A DNA stretch of 64,000 bases from Bacteroidota bacterium (lineage in GTDB: Bacteria; Bacteroidota; Bacteroidia; Chitinophagales; Saprospiraceae): NCBI GenBank assembly GCA_030147525.1, contig JASBVF010000030.1:62001-126000 (forward strand), in the 5' to 3' direction. Of this stretch, positions 29,988-38,859 are shown one piece after another. Every line of letters begins with the position of its first letter. The stretch's first letter is position 1. A model generated the notes under the pieces. That model worked only from the letters and a program-made list of their open reading frames with translations, was not told the DNA's origin and ran no database searches. The position numbers and the translations under genes are program-made.

Positions 29988-30836
29988 TTGCAACAACCAA
30001 AATCAAATCTGATCTTCTATAAAACAGACGAGGAGATTGAACGAATCCGGGAGTCTTGTCTGCTGGTTTGTAAAGTGCTTACTCATGTAGGTGCAAACAT
30101 CAAACCCGGTATGTCTGGTGCACAGTTGGATAAGGAAGCCGAACAAATCATTCGTGACCATCATGCCGAACCTGCATTCAAAGGTTACCGGGGGTTCCCG
30201 TCAACATTGTGTGTTTCTATTAATGAAGTTGTTGTTCACGGAATTCCGTCAGAGACCTACTTCAATGACGGAGACGTAGTTTCAGTTGATTGTGGTGTTC
30301 TTTTAAATGGCTACCACGGCGATGCAGCTTATACTTTTCCAATCGGCGATGTGCCTGAAAAAGTGATGCAGCTGCTTCGAGTTACTAAGACCTCTCTCTA
30401 TCGTGGAATTGAGCAAGCTACCCATGGTAAAAGAATGGGTGATGTTAGCTTTGCAATTCAAAATTATGTTGAAAAAGGGTATGGATATTCTGTAGTCAGA
30501 GAATTAGTCGGGCATGGTATCGGGAAGTCACTTCACGAAGATCCGGAAGTGCCAAACTATGGTAGGAGAGGGAATGGTGTGATGCTCAAAGATGGTTTAG
30601 TGATTGCCATTGAACCAATGATTAATCTTGGAAAAAAGGACGTCAAACAAAGCAAGGATGGGTGGACCATTTTCACCAAAGACCGGCAACCATCTGCGCA
30701 TTACGAGCATACGATTGCTGTAAGAAAAGGGACTGCTGACATTCTTTCCAATCATGTTCCGGTAGAATCAGCTATTGAAAATAACCCGGAGGTAAGGACT
30801 GTAGAATTGTTAAAAGAGGACTTGGAATTCGCTTAG
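29988..30836 (+). CDS. map: Methionine aminopeptidase type I, probably TTG start
   Basis: About 282 residues. It removes the initiator methionine from new proteins. Metal ligands are visible: D in V-S-V-D-C-G-V, D in G-Y-H-G-D-A-A-Y, H in G-H-G-I-G, and E in A-I-E-P-M and H-Y-E-H-T. No in-frame ATG exists between the upstream stop and the conserved F-Y-K-T-D-E-E-I-E start of the family. The nearest candidates are TTG codons at 29988, 29979 or 29928; 29988 is preferred because it gives the shortest N-terminal excess. The start is therefore uncertain even though the gene itself is clear. Confidence 0.93.
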   Translation: MQQPKSNLIFYKTDEEIERIRESCLLVCKVLTHVGANIKPGMSGAQLDKEAEQIIRDHHAEPAFKGYRGFPSTLCVSINEVVVHGIPSETYFNDGDVVSVDCGVLLNGYHGDAAYTFPIGDVPEKVMQLLRVTKTSLYRGIEQATHGKRMGDVSFAIQNYVEKGYGYSVVRELVGHGIGKSLHEDPEVPNYGRRGNGVMLKDGLVIAIEPMINLGKKDVKQSKDGWTIFTKDRQPSAHYEHTIAVRKGTADILSNHVPVESAIENNPEVRTVELLKEDLEFA

Positions 30837-30934
30837 ATTCAGATATTTCGACTTTCGTTTCAATTTTTTTTGAAATGAAACGTGACTTGACTTTAATTTT
30901 TTTTTATTAGGGGTGAAACTTTGACTGATATTCG

Positions 30935-30942
30935 TATCTTTG
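30935..30942 (+). promoter_or_regulatory. Promoter -7 element before infA
   Basis: TATCTTTG followed by C, exact match to TAnnTTTG, 20 bases before the infA start codon. No TTG at the expected -33 distance. It would allow infA-rpmJ and the alpha genes to be transcribed apart from the secY-map part. Confidence 0.55.
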
Positions 30943-30961
30943 CGCTCCGAAATTTGAAAGC

Positions 30962-31180
30962 ATGGCAAAACAAGATCTAATAAAACAGGATGGTACAATC
31001 GAAGAAGCGCTTTCCAACGCTATGTTCAGAGTACGTTTGGAAAACAACCATTTGATTGTCGCCACGATTTCGGGAAAGATGCGAATGCATTACATAAAGA
31101 TTTTGCCTGGTGATAAGGTTGCTGTAGAAATGTCACCTTATGATCTTTCCCGGGGAAGGATCATTTACAGGTATAAATGA
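30962..31180 (+). CDS. infA: Translation initiation factor IF-1
   Basis: 72 residues, standard length. OB-fold with [20 protein letters not shown] and [16 protein letters not shown]. It sits between map and rpmJ, the usual order in this phylum. Confidence 0.98.
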   Translation: MAKQDLIKQDGTIEEALSNAMFRVRLENNHLIVATISGKMRMHYIKILPGDKVAVEMSPYDLSRGRIIYRYK

Positions 31181-31218
31181 TCAAGAACATTATTTAATAC
31201 TAAAAATACTGAACTGTT

Positions 31219-31335
31219 ATGAAAGTCAGGGCATCCGTAAAAAAACGTTCTGCTGATTGCAAGATCGTGAGGAGAAAGGGAAAAGTTTACATTATTAACA
31301 AGAAAAACCCTAAGTTCAAGCAGCGTCAGGGTTAA
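31219..31335 (+). CDS. rpmJ: 50S ribosomal protein L36, zinc-free form
   Basis: 38 residues read directly: [21 protein letters not shown] and ending [10 protein letters not shown]. Only one cysteine remains and the C-x-x-C/C-x-x-x-H zinc ligands are absent, so this is the zinc-independent form. Confidence 0.96.
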   Translation: MKVRASVKKRSADCKIVRRKGKVYIINKKNPKFKQRQG

Positions 31336-31381
31336 TTGAAATGCCTGGCAGGCATCAATTAAAAATTGTAAAATAACTAAT

Positions 31382-31759
31382 ATGGCACGTATAGCAGGTA
31401 ACGACCTACCAAGAAATAAAAGAGGTGTAATTGCCCTCACCTATATCTTTGGTATCGGTTCTTCAAGAGCGAAGGAAATCCTCGAGAAAGCTGAAATTGA
31501 TGAAAACATCAAAGTCGCTGATTGGACAGATGAGAACGTTCGCTCCATCACTCAGATCATCCAGAGAGATTACAAGGTAGAGGGTGAGTTGCGTTCTGAG
31601 GTTCAAATGAGCATTAAGCGCTTGATGGATATCGCCTGTTACCGTGGTCTCCGTCATAGAAAGGGGCTGCCACTCAGAGGTCAGCGTACCAGAACTAATG
31701 CACGGACCCGTAAGGGTAGAAGAAAGACAGTTGCAAACAAAAAACTGGCTAAGAAGTAA
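31382..31759 (+). CDS. rpsM: 30S ribosomal protein S13
   Basis: 125 residues. Starts [26 protein letters not shown] and carries the [16 protein letters not shown] motif and a basic tail. First gene of the alpha group. Forms intersubunit bridges in the 30S head. Confidence 0.99.
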   Translation: MARIAGNDLPRNKRGVIALTYIFGIGSSRAKEILEKAEIDENIKVADWTDENVRSITQIIQRDYKVEGELRSEVQMSIKRLMDIACYRGLRHRKGLPLRGQRTRTNARTRKGRRKTVANKKLAKK

Positions 31760-31827
31760 AATTGATTTTTCACTCATACTCCTGAATTAAGGTACGTAGT
31801 GAATAATTGTCAATCATATCAGCAATA

Positions 31828-32220
31828 ATGGCAAAGGTTAAATCAAAAGTAAAAGTTAAGCGTAAGGTAAAGGTAGAACCGGAAGGATTTGCCTATATCC
31901 AGGCTACATTTAACAACATCATTGTTTCTCTGACCAATAAAAAAGGTGATGTTGTCAGCTGGGGTTCAGCCGGTAAGGCCGGATTTCGTGGCTCTAAAAA
32001 GAACACACCCTATGCAGCTCAGGTAGCTGCCGGCGATGCCGCAAGAGTAGCTTATGATGCAGGACTTCGCACAGTCGAAGTATTTGTGAAAGGTCCTGGT
32101 TCAGGCAGAGAAGCTGCAATTCGTGCTATTGACCAGGCAGGCGTTAAAGTTTCAAGGATACAGGATGTTACTCCTGTTCCCCACAACGGATGCCGTCCCC
32201 CAAAGCGTAGAAGAGTATAA
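31828..32220 (+). CDS. rpsK: 30S ribosomal protein S11
   Basis: 130 residues from ATG 31828 ([13 protein letters not shown]). Signature: [30 protein letters not shown] and the C-terminal [13 protein letters not shown]. An upstream in-frame extension of seven residues was not used. Confidence 0.99.
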   Translation: MAKVKSKVKVKRKVKVEPEGFAYIQATFNNIIVSLTNKKGDVVSWGSAGKAGFRGSKKNTPYAAQVAAGDAARVAYDAGLRTVEVFVKGPGSGREAAIRAIDQAGVKVSRIQDVTPVPHNGCRPPKRRRV

Positions 32221-32263
32221 TTCCGCTTTGTGTTTTCAAACTGATTAAACGTAATTTTATATA

Positions 32264-32875
32264 ATGGCAAGGTATAAAGGACCTAAACAGAAGAAAGCCC
32301 GTGCATTTGGTGAACCAATCTACGGCTTCAGTAAAGCATTTGAAAAGAAAAAGTACCCGCCCGGGCAGCATGGTAATTCACGTCGCCGCAAGCAGCGTTC
32401 TGACTATGCAATCCAGTTGATGGAGAAGCAAAAGGTTAAATACACTTATGGTGTATTGGAGCGTCAGTTCCGGAACATGTTTGAGAAAGCGAGCCACAAG
32501 CACGGAGTAACTGGTACTGTATTGCTCCAGTTTTTGGAAGCTCGTCTCGATAACACTGTTTTCAGGCTTGGTATCGCCCCGACGAGAAGAGCGGCCCGCC
32601 AGCTTGTTAACCATCGCCACATTGTGGTTAACGGTGTTTTGACCAATGTTCCTTCTTTTCACCTCCGTCCAGGGGATGTAATCGAAGTGCGTGGGCAATC
32701 CAAGAGCCTGCCTTTAGTAAAGGAACAAATTGGTAAGAAGACCGATGTTAAAAAATTCGGTTGGCTTGAATTTAATCCTGATAAAATGCGGGGTGTGTTC
32801 CTGTCCTATCCTGAAAGAGAACAAATACCTGAGAAGATCAACGAACAATTGATCGTTGAACTTTACTCTAAGTAA
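32264..32875 (+). CDS. rpsD: 30S ribosomal protein S4
   Basis: 203 residues. S4 domain with [10 protein letters not shown] and [13 protein letters not shown]. Primary 16S rRNA binder. In Escherichia coli S4 represses the alpha operon at the rpsM leader; here the strongest structure is instead right after this gene, before rpoA. Confidence 0.99.
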   Translation: MARYKGPKQKKARAFGEPIYGFSKAFEKKKYPPGQHGNSRRRKQRSDYAIQLMEKQKVKYTYGVLERQFRNMFEKASHKHGVTGTVLLQFLEARLDNTVFRLGIAPTRRAARQLVNHRHIVVNGVLTNVPSFHLRPGDVIEVRGQSKSLPLVKEQIGKKTDVKKFGWLEFNPDKMRGVFLSYPEREQIPEKINEQLIVELYSK

Positions 32876-32881
32876 AAACGG

Positions 32882-32916
32882 AAGTTTGGCAGGTGGCTTT
32901 GCTACTTGCCAAACTT
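32882..32916 (+). promoter_or_regulatory. Long stable hairpin between rpsD and rpoA
   Basis: A 16-base-pair stem (32882-32897 with 32901-32916) containing two G-U pairs and closed by a three-base TTT loop. Only a short interrupted T-run follows, so termination would be partial at best. It is more likely an mRNA processing or attenuation site that separates rpoA expression from the ribosomal proteins. Confidence 0.6.
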
Positions 32917-32947
32917 ATTTAAGTTTCTACTGGATCCGTTCCTTCAA

Positions 32948-32977
32948 TTGAGTTATTACCAGAGCATATTACGTTTA
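32948..32977 (+). promoter_or_regulatory. Candidate rpoA promoter
   Basis: TTG (32948-32950), spacer of exactly 19, and TACGTTTA (32970-32977), one mismatch from TAnnTTTG. It lies between the rpsD hairpin and rpoA. Moderate support because of the mismatch. Confidence 0.4.
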
Positions 32978-33030
32978 GCACCCAAAGTGACGGTCGTTTT
33001 TCTTCATCCTATCAAAGATTTCTTCAACAT

Positions 33031-34029
33031 ATGAGTATCTTAAATTTCCAAAAGCCTGACAAAATCATTATGCAAAAAGCAAATGACTTTGAGGGTATCT
33101 TTGAATTCAGACCATTGGAGCCTGGCTTCGGCCAAACTATCGGTAACTCCCTCAGAAGGATTTTGCTTTCTTCTTTGGAGGGTTATGCCATTTCAGCAGT
33201 CCGTATTGCCGGGGTTGATCATGAATTCGCCACCATCCGAGGAGTAGTACAGGATGTTCTTGATATTGTTTTGAACTTGAAGCAGGTCCGCTTAAAACAG
33301 CTTATTCAGGGTGAAGATTTAGGGCCTGAAAAAATATATCTGACCATCAGCGGCAAAGAAGAATTCAGGGCAGGTGAACTTGAAGAGCACACTAATGTCT
33401 TCAAGGTAATGAATCCAGACCTCCTGATCTGTCGCATGGAGCCTTTCGTTAACCTCGAAATGGAGTTGACCATTACCAAAGGTCGTGGTTACGTGCCAGC
33501 AGGTGAGAATCTTCCTAAAGACGCTCCAATCGGTGTTATTCCGCTCGATGCTATTTACACACCGATCAAGAACGTTGCCTACAAAATCGAAAATACCCGT
33601 GTTGGTCAAAGAACCGATTATGAGCAGTTGACGATCGAGGTTAAAACAGATGGAACTATTCACCCGGAAGATGCTATCAAAGAGGCTTCCCGGATTATGA
33701 TCCATCACCTCATGCTCATCACTGATGAGTATATCAGCATTCCTGACGATTCAAGCCGCAGAGATGATGTTGTCGATGAACACGTTCTTCACATGCGCAA
33801 GCTTTTGAAGACTTCTCTGGAAGATCTTGACCTTTCAGTACGTGCTTACAACTGCCTCAAAGCTGCCAAAATCAATACTTTGGCAGAGCTGGTAAGATAC
33901 GACACTCACGAGCTCCTCAAATTCAGGAACTTCGGTAAGAAGTCACTGGTGGAGATCGAAGAATTGCTTCAGGAAAAAGGTTTGACTTTCGGCATGGACT
34001 TGTCGAAGTACAAGCTTGAAGAAGAATAA
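33031..34029 (+). CDS. rpoA: DNA-directed RNA polymerase alpha subunit
   Basis: 332 residues, full length. The N-terminal dimerisation domain has [16 protein letters not shown], and the C-terminal domain has the [12 protein letters not shown] helix-hairpin and [15 protein letters not shown] at 33031 matches the family start. Followed by rplQ after 207 bases. Confidence 0.99.
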   Translation: MSILNFQKPDKIIMQKANDFEGIFEFRPLEPGFGQTIGNSLRRILLSSLEGYAISAVRIAGVDHEFATIRGVVQDVLDIVLNLKQVRLKQLIQGEDLGPEKIYLTISGKEEFRAGELEEHTNVFKVMNPDLLICRMEPFVNLEMELTITKGRGYVPAGENLPKDAPIGVIPLDAIYTPIKNVAYKIENTRVGQRTDYEQLTIEVKTDGTIHPEDAIKEASRIMIHHLMLITDEYISIPDDSSRRDDVVDEHVLHMRKLLKTSLEDLDLSVRAYNCLKAAKINTLAELVRYDTHELLKFRNFGKKSLVEIEELLQEKGLTFGMDLSKYKLEEE

Positions 34030-34236
34030 AACTCAGTTGGCAAGCAGCAATTTGCAATTGGCAAGTTGTCTTATTTGAAATTTAAGTTGCAATGACAAGA
34101 TTGCTTTGAAAGGGCGCCAGCAAGACCACTTCGGTTTTATTGCCAACTGCTGACTGCCTTAAGCTTTTTGTGTTGCGAAGTTCACCTACACTGTTTGACT
34201 GAAATCAGTCAGCAGTTTTTAAAAAAACTCAAAGCG

Positions 34237-34779
34237 ATGAGACACGGTAAGAAAGGAAATCATCTCAGCAGAACTGTTCAGCACCGCCGTGCTTTGTTAA
34301 GCAACCTGGCTGTTGCATTGATCACACACAAGCGGATCGAAACTACGCTTGCTAAGGCAAAAGCGCTTCGCAGCTACATCGAGCCGTTGGTAACTAAAGC
34401 CAAAAATAATACAACACACTCCCGCAGGGTGGTTTTCACTTACCTGCAGAATAAAGAAGCCGCTAAGGAATTGTTCGGCCCTGTTGCAGCAGCAGTAGGT
34501 GATCGTCCGGGTGGTTACGTTCGGGTAATTCGTACCGGATTCCGCCGTGGTGACGCTGCCGAAATGGCGTTGATTGAATTCGTTGATTTCAACCCTGACT
34601 ACTCCGGCAAAGCTACGCCAGAAGGAACAGGCGGTAAGCGCAAGCGCACTCGTCGCAGAGGTGGTAAGTCCTCATCTTCAGCTGCTGCAGCTCCTGCAGC
34701 TCCGAAGGCTGAAGAAACGAAGGCTGCCGCTGAAGAGCAGGTGGATGATTCGACAACAACTACCGAGGAAAAAGAATAA
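34237..34779 (+). CDS. rplQ: 50S ribosomal protein L17 with long tail
   Basis: 180 residues against the usual 120-130. The conserved core starts [13 protein letters not shown] (ATG 34237) and contains [20 protein letters not shown]. About 50 extra residues follow: a basic K-R-K-R-T-R-R-R stretch, an S/A/P-rich spacer and an acidic, threonine-rich end ([11 protein letters not shown]). An upstream in-frame extension to 34168 was not used. Last gene of the ribosomal block. Confidence 0.98.
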   Translation: MRHGKKGNHLSRTVQHRRALLSNLAVALITHKRIETTLAKAKALRSYIEPLVTKAKNNTTHSRRVVFTYLQNKEAAKELFGPVAAAVGDRPGGYVRVIRTGFRRGDAAEMALIEFVDFNPDYSGKATPEGTGGKRKRTRRRGGKSSSSAAAAPAAPKAEETKAAAEEQVDDSTTTTEEKE

Positions 34780-34805
34780 CATCCTCCCTCGTACATATCC
34801 AGAAA

Positions 34806-34846
34806 AAGCGGGCTGAGTTCTAATGAACTTCGCCCGCTTCGTTTTT
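34806..34846 (+). terminator. Terminator at the end of the ribosomal block
   Basis: AAGCGGGC (34806-34813) pairs with GCCCGCTT (34832-34839), with an inner AGTTC/GAACT stem, followed by five T (34842-34846). It sits 27 bases after the rplQ stop and before a convergent gene. Confidence 0.85.
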
Positions 34847-34866
34847 GCGGATACCTCATTTCTCTT

Positions 34867-37800
34867 TCAGGCTTTGAAGCGATCTACAAAAAACATTTCC
34901 ACTTCTTTGTCGTGCTTGGCCTTGACCTTTCCACGGTGGGTGCAGTCAAACTTAGCTTTCACGAGCTCGTAGGTTGATTTTGAAATATTTACCTTGCCGC
35001 CTTCTCCACTCGACTGCAGCCGTTCTGCAATATTCACAGTGTCTCCCCAAATATCGTAGGCGAATTTTTTGATACCGACTATCCCTGCCACTACCTGGCC
35101 GGTGTGGACGCCCACACGAGCTTCAAAGCAAACCTTGCCTGAGCCGTTTCGTTCTGCAGCAACTTTGCTCAGGAAGTTTTGAATTTCAAGGCCGGCCTGA
35201 ACAACCCTTACGGCGGCATCCTGCAGGTCATCTTCTCCACTGATACCACCTGCAAGCAGGTAGGCATCTCCCACTGTTTTTATTTTTTCCAGCCCGAACG
35301 ATTCTGTTATTTTATCAAAGGCACAAAAACAAAAATCTATTTCAGCGACGAGCGCCTCAGGCGTCATTTCGCCGGCGAGTTTAGAGAAGCCTTTAAAATC
35401 GGAAAAAAGAACGGTTACATTTTCAAAACGGCGGGCTTTTGCAGATCCGTATTGCTTCAACTCCTCTGCGGTTTCAGCCGGCAGGATGTTGAGCAGAAGC
35501 TCTTCGCTTTTATGTTTTTCGGTTTCCAGTTCCTGTGTTCGCTCCTGAACAAGGACTTCCAGTTCCTGTTCGTGTTTTCTTGCACGGTAAAGCCGGTACC
35601 GTAAGATGCTGAAGATAATTACAGATAGTAATCCAAGCATTAGCATTTGAAACCAGCCGGTTTTGTAGAATGCCTGACGAATTACTAGCGGTACGACCAG
35701 CTCATCATTGACCCAATCACTACCGCTTCTCCCAGCTCTTACCCGGAAGGTGTAATTCCCTGCCGGGATGTTGAAATACCTGGCAAAGTTTACGGAGGAC
35801 TCTTTCGACCATTCTTTGTCCCAGCCTTCCAGTTTGTAGCTGTAGAGGTGCATCCTTGGGTCCGCAAAGTCTGCGAGGGCAAATTGAAAGGTGAACATTT
35901 CATCACGATACGAAAGTTCGATCTTCTGACCATCGGCGAGATTCCAGCTTCTGCGGTCATCTTTTTCCCCGTCAAATTTTGAAAACTCAGTGAAGAGCAC
36001 CCTGCTGTTGGTTACATCTCTCCGGTTGCTGTAGCGAGTGCCGGGGTAAAATGCATTGATGCCATTGATTCCGCCGAAATACATCCTGCCGTCGCTTGCC
36101 CGTAGAAAAGAAATCCGGTTAAATTCATTTTTTGACAACCCGTCTGAAGCAAAATAATTGGTAAACTCCTCGTTCCGGATATCCAGCCTTGACAACCCGT
36201 TGTCGGTACTAACCCATACCGCCGAGTCGCCTTCAGTGAGTAAACCATTGATGAAATTATTGGGCAGGCCGTCTTGAGTTGAGTAGCGCTTTAGTTTTTC
36301 ATCGGCGACATTCATGCGGCAAAGCCCGTTTGCGGAAGCGATCCATAGATAACCGCCAGCTTCGGTGAAGCCGAGAATGCGGTCAGCTAAAAGGCCGGGC
36401 AGGTTTTTAGTGTTGTAGTGTTTCAGGGCTCCTTGTTTTTTTTTGATTTTGAAAAAGCCGTTTTCTTTCGTTGCAATCCAAATGAAATTCCCCATCTTGC
36501 TCTGGTAGAGGAATGTAATATTTTTAAAATCAGCTTCTTTGAGCAGGCCGGTTTTATCCGCAAAATCAGTGGTGTTCCCTGTTTCCGGGTTTAAATAGCA
36601 CAGGTTTTGGCGACAGCCAAACCACAAGTCTCCTTCCCTGTCAAGCATCACCACGCTTTCAGGCCCGGGGTTGGTGTTGAGCATGGTGTCGATCTCCAGT
36701 GTTTTCAAGTCGATGCGCAATCCGTCGCCGGTCCAAAGTGCACCTTTGTGCGCAATGATTCCGAAGGGGAAACTGATTTCACGAGGCTTTGGCGAAAAAA
36801 GTGGAGTGAGGGACCCCGTCTTTGGGTTCAGGACATGGACAGAATTGTAGTAAGAAAAATAAATATTCCCGTTTCTGTCTTCGGCAATTCCACGCATGCT
36901 GCACACGCCGTCCCGGCAGCAGTCGTTGCCATCCGTCATGTATTTTTCGAATAAATTATGTTCCACGAGCTGTATCAAACCAAAGGCAGAGGCAAGCCAG
37001 ACAACGCCGGTGCGGTCCATGAAAATTTGCCTTGGCGGCTCAGCGTAGGGGAGTACTTTTTTAAGGTAATAACTGTAATCCTTTGTGACTTGGCTGGTAG
37101 CGTTGTAGTGAAGCAGAGTTACCCCCGGTTGAATGCTGCTGCATGGAGAGCCTTCAGCACGGTTGCCGTTGCTTACGATTCCTGCGAGCCAGATGTCTTT
37201 TTGATCATTGATTAAGATGGCAGTGGGGCGAATGCGGTCAAGGGCAAAATCCGTCAACGGATGCCGGGAGAAGGCAGAGGCACCAGGTGCAAGAATGTAC
37301 ACCTGCCCGTGGTCGAGCAGGGCGCAAACCGTTCCGTCGGTTGCCACGTTGAGGGAAATGACCCTTGAAAAGGCCTTGTCACTTTTGGGTGCCGGAAATT
37401 CAAATTGTCGCACCTGGCTGCCGTCCGGGCCAATGACCCAAATTTCATTTTCAAATGCCCCGATGTAGAGATAGTCGCCCTGCCGGGCAATGGGCCTGCC
37501 TTCATAACTTCCCGGTAACCGCATTACGTCCCTGAGCTCGCCTTTTGGGGTCGAGCGCTGGAGGATGTTCAGGCCTTCAGCGGGCAGGTAGGCTACGGCC
37601 CAGGTTGTACCCTTGCCATCGCTAATCAGATTGCTCAGCCGGTTTGGCTTGCCTTTGACAAAACTGGACTCCCCGAACTTGACAGTGTCTGCCTGGTTCG
37701 TTTTAGGGTCAAAAATGGTAGCCCCTGTGCTGCCCGACAGCCAAAGCCGATTGTCACGGGTAAGTGCCATGTCATGAATCTGATCGTCGGGCAGATGGTA

Positions 37801-38040
37801 AATTTGTTGGTCGGTAGTCCATGACAGAAAGCGGTGGCCATCGTAGCGGTTCAGACCTTTTTGCGTAGCGACCCAGAGAAATCCACTGGTATCCTGTTGA
37901 ATTTTAAAAACATTGCGATGGGAAAGGCCGTCTTCAAACCCGAAATTACGAATGCGAATTTCTTCGTCTTGTGCGAGTATCGATGTTGCGCTCAGCACAA
38001 ACAAGGTAAGCAGACTTAATATTTTCTTGAAAAATGTCAT
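34867..38040 (-). CDS. Propeller-sensor class III adenylyl cyclase
   Basis: 1,057 residues from ATG 38040, which begins a clean signal peptide (MTFFKKILSLLTLFVLSATS). A periplasmic Reg_prop propeller (about 30-690), a Y_Y_Y domain (about 700-775), one membrane helix (about 790-812) and a coiled coil lead into a guanylyl/adenylyl cyclase domain (about 870-1055). Metal ligands are Asp881 (F-S-D-F-K-G-F-S) and Asp925 (V-G-D-A-Y-L). Base-recognising Lys921 and Asp996 (F-A-Y-D-I-W-G-D) match ATP, not GTP, specificity; transition-state Asn and Arg (V-N-I-A-E-R) are present. Expected to make cAMP on sensing a periplasmic ligand. The input module is the same kind as in the kinase at 10.8 kb. A Crp-family gene lies 2.5 kb away. 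Confidence 0.88.
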   Translation of the reverse strand: MTFFKKILSLLTLFVLSATSILAQDEEIRIRNFGFEDGLSHRNVFKIQQDTSGFLWVATQKGLNRYDGHRFLSWTTDQQIYHLPDDQIHDMALTRDNRLWLSGSTGATIFDPKTNQADTVKFGESSFVKGKPNRLSNLISDGKGTTWAVAYLPAEGLNILQRSTPKGELRDVMRLPGSYEGRPIARQGDYLYIGAFENEIWVIGPDGSQVRQFEFPAPKSDKAFSRVISLNVATDGTVCALLDHGQVYILAPGASAFSRHPLTDFALDRIRPTAILINDQKDIWLAGIVSNGNRAEGSPCSSIQPGVTLLHYNATSQVTKDYSYYLKKVLPYAEPPRQIFMDRTGVVWLASAFGLIQLVEHNLFEKYMTDGNDCCRDGVCSMRGIAEDRNGNIYFSYYNSVHVLNPKTGSLTPLFSPKPREISFPFGIIAHKGALWTGDGLRIDLKTLEIDTMLNTNPGPESVVMLDREGDLWFGCRQNLCYLNPETGNTTDFADKTGLLKEADFKNITFLYQSKMGNFIWIATKENGFFKIKKKQGALKHYNTKNLPGLLADRILGFTEAGGYLWIASANGLCRMNVADEKLKRYSTQDGLPNNFINGLLTEGDSAVWVSTDNGLSRLDIRNEEFTNYFASDGLSKNEFNRISFLRASDGRMYFGGINGINAFYPGTRYSNRRDVTNSRVLFTEFSKFDGEKDDRRSWNLADGQKIELSYRDEMFTFQFALADFADPRMHLYSYKLEGWDKEWSKESSVNFARYFNIPAGNYTFRVRAGRSGSDWVNDELVVPLVIRQAFYKTGWFQMLMLGLLSVIIFSILRYRLYRARKHEQELEVLVQERTQELETEKHKSEELLLNILPAETAEELKQYGSAKARRFENVTVLFSDFKGFSKLAGEMTPEALVAEIDFCFCAFDKITESFGLEKIKTVGDAYLLAGGISGEDDLQDAAVRVVQAGLEIQNFLSKVAAERNGSGKVCFEARVGVHTGQVVAGIVGIKKFAYDIWGDTVNIAERLQSSGEGGKVNISKSTYELVKAKFDCTHRGKVKAKHDKEVEMFFVDRFKA

Positions 38041-38292
38041 TTGATTTGAAGCACAATTTTGAATATCCGGCAAAATACAAAATTTGGATGGAGCCGGTAT
38101 TTGAACTTTCTTTTGACTTTGGGCCTTCTGAGGGGGGTGTACAGGTAAAAAAGGTGGTTTGCCGAAAGGCAAGATCAGGTGGTGAAGTGTTGCCACTAAA
38201 GTGCCGTGAAGGAGACTGCAATCCTTCAGCGTCTATTTTTGAAATAGCATCCTGTAAAACAATCATCCGTAAAGGGTGTTAAAAAGTCCGGT

Positions 38293-38343
38293 GTGATGAA
38301 ATTTTATATGGTCAAAGCCGGAGTAGCTTTGATTAAATTTCAC
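38293..38343. repeat. Imperfect hairpin upstream of panD
   Basis: TCAAAGC (38312-38318) pairs with GCTTTGA (38326-38332), and further out GAAATTT (38298-38304) pairs with AAATTTC (38335-38341) with GTG/CAC at the base. There is no T-tract. It could be an operator or leader element; function unknown. Confidence 0.4.
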
Positions 38344-38421
38344 CTTGGCGATTTTTCAATCCAAAGCAGGAATTGAAAACAGGGCAGAAAAAACCACCAT
38401 CTCAAACAATTACTAAATTCT

Positions 38422-38429
38422 TATTTTTG
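38422..38429 (+). promoter_or_regulatory. panD promoter, -7 element
   Basis: TATTTTTG followed by C, exact match to TAnnTTTG, only 7 bases before the ATG at 38437. The transcript would start at or next to that ATG. No TTG at the -33 distance. Confidence 0.5.
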
Positions 38430-38436
38430 CGCCGCT

Positions 38437-38784
38437 ATGTTATTAACGATGTTCAAATCCAAGATTCACCGGGCCAAAATCACGGAGGCTAATCTCAACT
38501 ACGTTGGGAGTATCACGATTGACGAAGCGCTGCTCGAAGCAGCCAACATTCTTGAGGGCGAGAAAGTGCAGATCGTGAACAACAACAATGGCGAACGAAT
38601 TGAAACGTATGCCATCCGGGGGGAACGCAATTCCGGCGTCATTTGCCTCAACGGCGCAGCCGCCCGCAAATGCCAGCCCGGCGATATTGTCATTATCATT
38701 GCTTACGCACAAATGACACCGGAAGAAGCCAAAACCTTCAAACCGTCCACGATCTTTCCGGATGAAAATAACCGGCTGAATTGA
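38437..38784 (+). CDS. panD: Aspartate 1-decarboxylase
   Basis: 115 residues. Pyruvoyl enzyme that makes beta-alanine for pantothenate and coenzyme A. Self-cleavage takes place between Gly24 and Ser25 in N-Y-V-G-S-I-T-I-D, which forms the pyruvoyl group. With the start at 38437 the serine is residue 25, as in Escherichia coli, so this start is preferred over an in-frame ATG at 38449. Followed by a flippase-like membrane protein and rfaE2 on the same strand, probably an operon. Confidence 0.97.
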   Translation: MLLTMFKSKIHRAKITEANLNYVGSITIDEALLEAANILEGEKVQIVNNNNGERIETYAIRGERNSGVICLNGAAARKCQPGDIVIIIAYAQMTPEEAKTFKPSTIFPDENNRLN

Positions 38785-38859
38785 CACCTTTTGGCAGATG
38801 TTTAACGGAGGAAAGTGATCGTCCACACATCTGCCTTGCCTATTTGTCTTCTCATTGAA

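Larger units (their letters stand above)
38041..38436. other. Divergent intergenic region, adenylyl cyclase / panD
   Basis: About 400 bases. No gene is supported; the open frames here have no family similarity. It holds an imperfect hairpin at 38293-38343 and a promoter -7 element directly before panD. Confidence 0.5.

Noticed and set aside
38040-38196. A longer start for the propeller cyclase
   Set aside because: The upstream in-frame residues are proline-rich and would bury the signal peptide inside the protein.
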